The notes under the pieces: generated by a model
Seen by the model: the letters and a program-made list of their open reading frames with translations, nothing else
What the model was told of the DNA's origin: nothing
Databases searched by the model: none
Assembly: GCA_937873165.1 (NCBI GenBank)
Contig: CALMVH010000018.1
Coordinates: forward strand, 1-8,971
Direction: 5' to 3'
Length of the DNA stretch: 8,971 nucleotides
From: an uncultured Rhodospirillales bacterium
Lineage (GTDB): Bacteria; Pseudomonadota; Alphaproteobacteria; CALMVH01
In this document: piece by piece, positions 6,831 to 8,971 of the stretch
Layout of the letters: every line of letters begins with the position of its first letter
Numbering within the stretch: the first letter of the stretch is position 1
Program-made: the position numbers and the translations under genes

Positions 6831-8657
6831 ATGTGCGGCATCATCGGTGTGATCGGAACAGGCGACGTAGCGGGCAGCGTGGTCGAGGGACTGCGCCGGT
6901 TGGAATACCGCGGCTACGACAGCGCCGGGGTCGCAACGCTGGTCGAGGGCCGGATCGAGCGCCGCCGGGCGGAAGGCAAGCTGATAAACCTGGCGAATTT
7001 GCTCGATCATAGCCCCTTGGCCGGTGGTATCGGCATCGGCCATACGCGCTGGGCGACGCATGGCGGCCCTTCCATCGCCAACGCGCATCCGCACGCGACC
7101 GACTTGGTGGCGGTTGTGCACAATGGCATTATCGAAAACTACAAGGTCCTGCGCGACGAGCTGACAGCGGAAGGCTGCGTGTTCGAAAGCGAAACCGATA
7201 CCGAAACCATCGCGCACCTGATCACGAAGTACCGGCGGCAAGGTTTGTCCCCGACCGAAGCCGCCTCTACCGCGTTCAGGCGGCTGAAAGGCGCGTTTGC
7301 GCTGGCGATCATGTTCGCAGGCGAGGACGAGACGCTGATCGGCGCGCGCCGCGGTTCGCCTCTGGCGGTGGGCTATGGCAGGGGCGATACGATGTATCTC
7401 GCGTCCGACGCGATCGCGCTCGCGCCGTTTACGCAAAAAGTCGCCTACCTGCAAGAAGGCGATTGGGTCGAGCTGACACGCGACCAGGCGATCTTTCGCG
7501 ATAGCGACAACCGGCTGGTGAACCGCGAGGTCCGCCTCAGCAAGGCCTCGGCCCTGATAACCGGCAAGGGCGACTACCGCCACTTCATGCAAAAGGAAAT
7601 CCACGAACAGCCGACCGTGATCGGCGACACGATGCACGCCTTTCTGCATCCCTCGACGGGCGAGATTGCCCTGCCAAAGCTGGATATGGACCTGTCGCAG
7701 GTGCCGCGCATCACAATGGTCGCGTGCGGCACGGCATCCTATGCGGCGTTGACTGCCAAGTACTGGATCGAGCAGCTAGCCCGCGTGCCGGTAGAGGTGG
7801 ATGTCGCCTCCGAGTTCCGGTATCGCGCCGCGCCGCTGCCCGTTAACGGTATCGCGCTGTTCGTCTCGCAGTCCGGCGAAACGGCTGACACGCTGGAAGC
7901 CTTGCGCTACGCCCGCCGCGAGAACCAGCATATCCTGTCAGTGATCAACGTGCCGGAAAGCACCATCGCCCGCGAATCCGACGCGGTGATGTACACGCAT
8001 GCGGGTCCCGAGATCGGGGTTGCCTCGACCAAGGCGTTTACGACGCAGCTGACAGTGCTGGCCTGCTTCGCCATCGCCCTGGCGCATGCGCGCGGCAGGA
8101 TCGACTCCACCCGGGAACGCGAAATGGCGGCGATGCTCGGCAGCCTTCCTGTGCTGGCCAATACAATCCTGAAGCAGGAAGAAACCATTGCCGCCCTGGC
8201 AAGGCAGATCATGCAGGCGCGGGATGTCCTGTACCTGGGACGGGGTTCAATGTTCCCGATCGCGCTCGAAGGCGCCCTGAAGCTCAAGGAAATCAGTTAC
8301 ATCCACGCAGAAGGCTATGCGGCGGGCGAAATGAAGCACGGTCCCATCGCGCTGGTGGACGAGCACACGCCCATCATCGTGCTGGCCCCCCACGACGATC
8401 TCTTCGAAAAGACGGCTTCGAACGTGCAGGAAGTCGCGGCGCGCGGCGGCAAGATCCTGTTGATCTCCGACGCTGCCGGGATCGAGGCCCTGAAGGATTG
8501 CGCCACCTGGACCCTCGAGATGCCGGAGATGCCATCCTTCATCGCGCCGATCGCCTATACCCTGCCGGTGCAGATGCTGGCCTATCACGTCGCGGTGCTG
8601 AAAGGCACGGACGTCGACCAGCCACGCAACCTGGCAAAGAGTGTGACGGTGGAGTGA
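6831..8657 (+). CDS. glmS: Glutamine-fructose-6-phosphate aminotransferase (isomerizing)
   Basis: Converts fructose-6-phosphate and glutamine to glucosamine-6-phosphate and glutamate, the committed step into amino-sugar synthesis; with phosphoglucosamine mutase (not in this window) it feeds GlmU. The 608-residue product is full length. The N-terminal glutaminase begins MCGIIGVIG, Cys2 being the nucleophile after Met removal, with HTRWATHG (71-78), the oxyanion residues N98/G99 and ETDTE (121-125). The first SIS domain has CGTASYAA (299-306), SQSGETADTLEAL (347-359) and STKAFTTQ (399-406). The second has GRGSMFPIALEGALKLKEIS (470-489), EMKHGPIAL (500-508) and the C-terminal DQPRNLAKSVTVE with K603. 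AGGA (6819-6822) is 8 nt from the ATG. The 118-bp gap after glmU shows no terminator or riboswitch/ribozyme-like structure that I can recognise. The stop is 3 bp from the convergent RTX gene. Confidence 0.98.
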   Translation: MCGIIGVIGTGDVAGSVVEGLRRLEYRGYDSAGVATLVEGRIERRRAEGKLINLANLLDHSPLAGGIGIGHTRWATHGGPSIANAHPHATDLVAVVHNGIIENYKVLRDELTAEGCVFESETDTETIAHLITKYRRQGLSPTEAASTAFRRLKGAFALAIMFAGEDETLIGARRGSPLAVGYGRGDTMYLASDAIALAPFTQKVAYLQEGDWVELTRDQAIFRDSDNRLVNREVRLSKASALITGKGDYRHFMQKEIHEQPTVIGDTMHAFLHPSTGEIALPKLDMDLSQVPRITMVACGTASYAALTAKYWIEQLARVPVEVDVASEFRYRAAPLPVNGIALFVSQSGETADTLEALRYARRENQHILSVINVPESTIARESDAVMYTHAGPEIGVASTKAFTTQLTVLACFAIALAHARGRIDSTREREMAAMLGSLPVLANTILKQEETIAALARQIMQARDVLYLGRGSMFPIALEGALKLKEISYIHAEGYAAGEMKHGPIALVDEHTPIIVLAPHDDLFEKTASNVQEVAARGGKILLISDAAGIEALKDCATWTLEMPEMPSFIAPIAYTLPVQMLAYHVAVLKGTDVDQPRNLAKSVTVE

Positions 8658-8663
8658 CCGTCA
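8644..8663. repeat. Inverted repeat containing both convergent stop codons (possible terminator stem)
   Basis: TGACGGT (8644-8650) and ACCGTCA (8657-8663) are exact reverse complements around a 6-nt loop. The glmS TGA (8655-8657) and the RTX-protein TGA (read 8663-8661) both fall within it. The symmetric position suggests a bidirectional transcription-ending or 3'-end-protecting hairpin, but no T-run follows on either strand, so a role is inference. Confidence 0.4.
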
Positions 8664-8971
8664 GCTGTGCCAGGATGCCTTGACTGCAGACCTTAAGGCA
8701 GTATCGCTCGGCATGACTGTACCGGCGGCTTGCGGGTTGAATGTAACGTGAGCGCCGGAGTAGGTCGCCATGGCTTGCACCAAAGTCGCAAGCTGAGTAT
8801 CCAGCTTGAGACTATCGGCGGAAACAAACTCATTCACCTCAGCGGCTGGATTGCTGAACCAGTTCTGAACTGAAACCTGTTCGGGTGTGCCCAGTACATC
8901 GACCAGCAGATTCTGCCCGGACTGGACAAACCATAAATCGGCGGCCTTGGCGCCGTTCTCGAACTCGATTT
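8661..8971 (-). CDS. RTX/hemolysin-type calcium-binding protein, C-terminal end (partial)
   Basis: The last 102 codons of a minus-strand gene that continues beyond the right edge. The peptide has FENGAKAADLWFVQSGQNLL, then VLGTPEQVSVQNWF and LATLVQAMATY. This pattern (DLWFxxxGxxLxxxVLGTxxxVxxxNWF, then LVQAMA) matches the hemolysin-type calcium-binding protein related domain (HCBP_related family), found at the C-terminal side of glycine-rich RTX nonapeptide repeats. The end, ALRSAVKASWHS, resembles the short hydrophobic-aromatic tails I recall from such proteins, so the C-terminus seems natural. By family knowledge these are large proteins exported by a type I (ABC/HlyD/TolC) system through an uncleaved C-terminal signal; the transporter and the repeats are not in this window. 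Codons (TTA, TTT, GTT, CTT, ACT) look less GC-rich than in glmS, which may mean more recent acquisition. Toxin, adhesin or enzyme identity cannot be told from this part. Confidence 0.82.
   Translation of the reverse strand, partial: IEFENGAKAADLWFVQSGQNLLVDVLGTPEQVSVQNWFSNPAAEVNEFVSADSLKLDTQLATLVQAMATYSGAHVTFNPQAAGTVMPSDTALRSAVKASWHS

Noticed and set aside
6801..7649. Minus-strand frame of 282 codons opposite the glmS start
   Set aside because: Antisense to the conserved glutaminase domain, with no ribosome site or recognisable motif.

Overview
The window looks like a piece of a GC-rich (roughly 60-65% GC by eye) alphaproteobacterial chromosome. The best evidence is the ClpX sequence, which reads as alphaproteobacterial throughout. 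The STAS-fused MlaE-type permease and the general gene content agree with this. I cannot resolve the order or genus. Most of the window is housekeeping metabolism. I see no IS element, tRNA, rRNA, CRISPR array or prophage.

Layout from left to right: (1) At the left edge, on the minus strand, lies the N-terminal STAS part of an ABC-transporter permease of the MlaE family, cut by the window. (2) Divergent from it, adenine phosphoribosyltransferase (apt) is followed after 6 bp by an alpha/beta hydrolase with an Asp nucleophile of the epoxide hydrolase/haloalkane dehalogenase type. (3) A 334-bp stretch follows with no confident gene; it ends in a perfect 10-bp hairpin. (4) clpX lies on the minus strand with no clpP beside it; a possible 45-codon ORF overlaps its start as ATGA. 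(5) Divergent from that is hisI, overlapped by 8 nt by a gene for a Phd/YefM-antitoxin-like protein with an unusual tail and no toxin neighbour. (6) Convergent with these, a minus-strand pair holds a 69-residue small protein and a beta-class carbonic anhydrase. (7) Divergent again, glmU and glmS supply the last and first dedicated enzymes of UDP-GlcNAc synthesis, feeding peptidoglycan and LPS. (8) At the right edge, convergent with glmS and only 3 bp from it, is the C-terminus of a large RTX/hemolysin-type calcium-binding protein, probably secreted by a type I system.

The genes do not form one system. Recognisable functional units are apt plus hydrolase (cotranscribed, metabolic link unclear), hisI plus the antitoxin-like gene, and glmU-glmS. 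The least ordinary parts are the hisI-linked Phd-like protein, the putative small ORF coupled to clpX, the 69-residue small protein, the palindrome that contains both the glmS and RTX stop codons, and the RTX protein itself. I found no convincing evidence for a wholly new multi-gene system.
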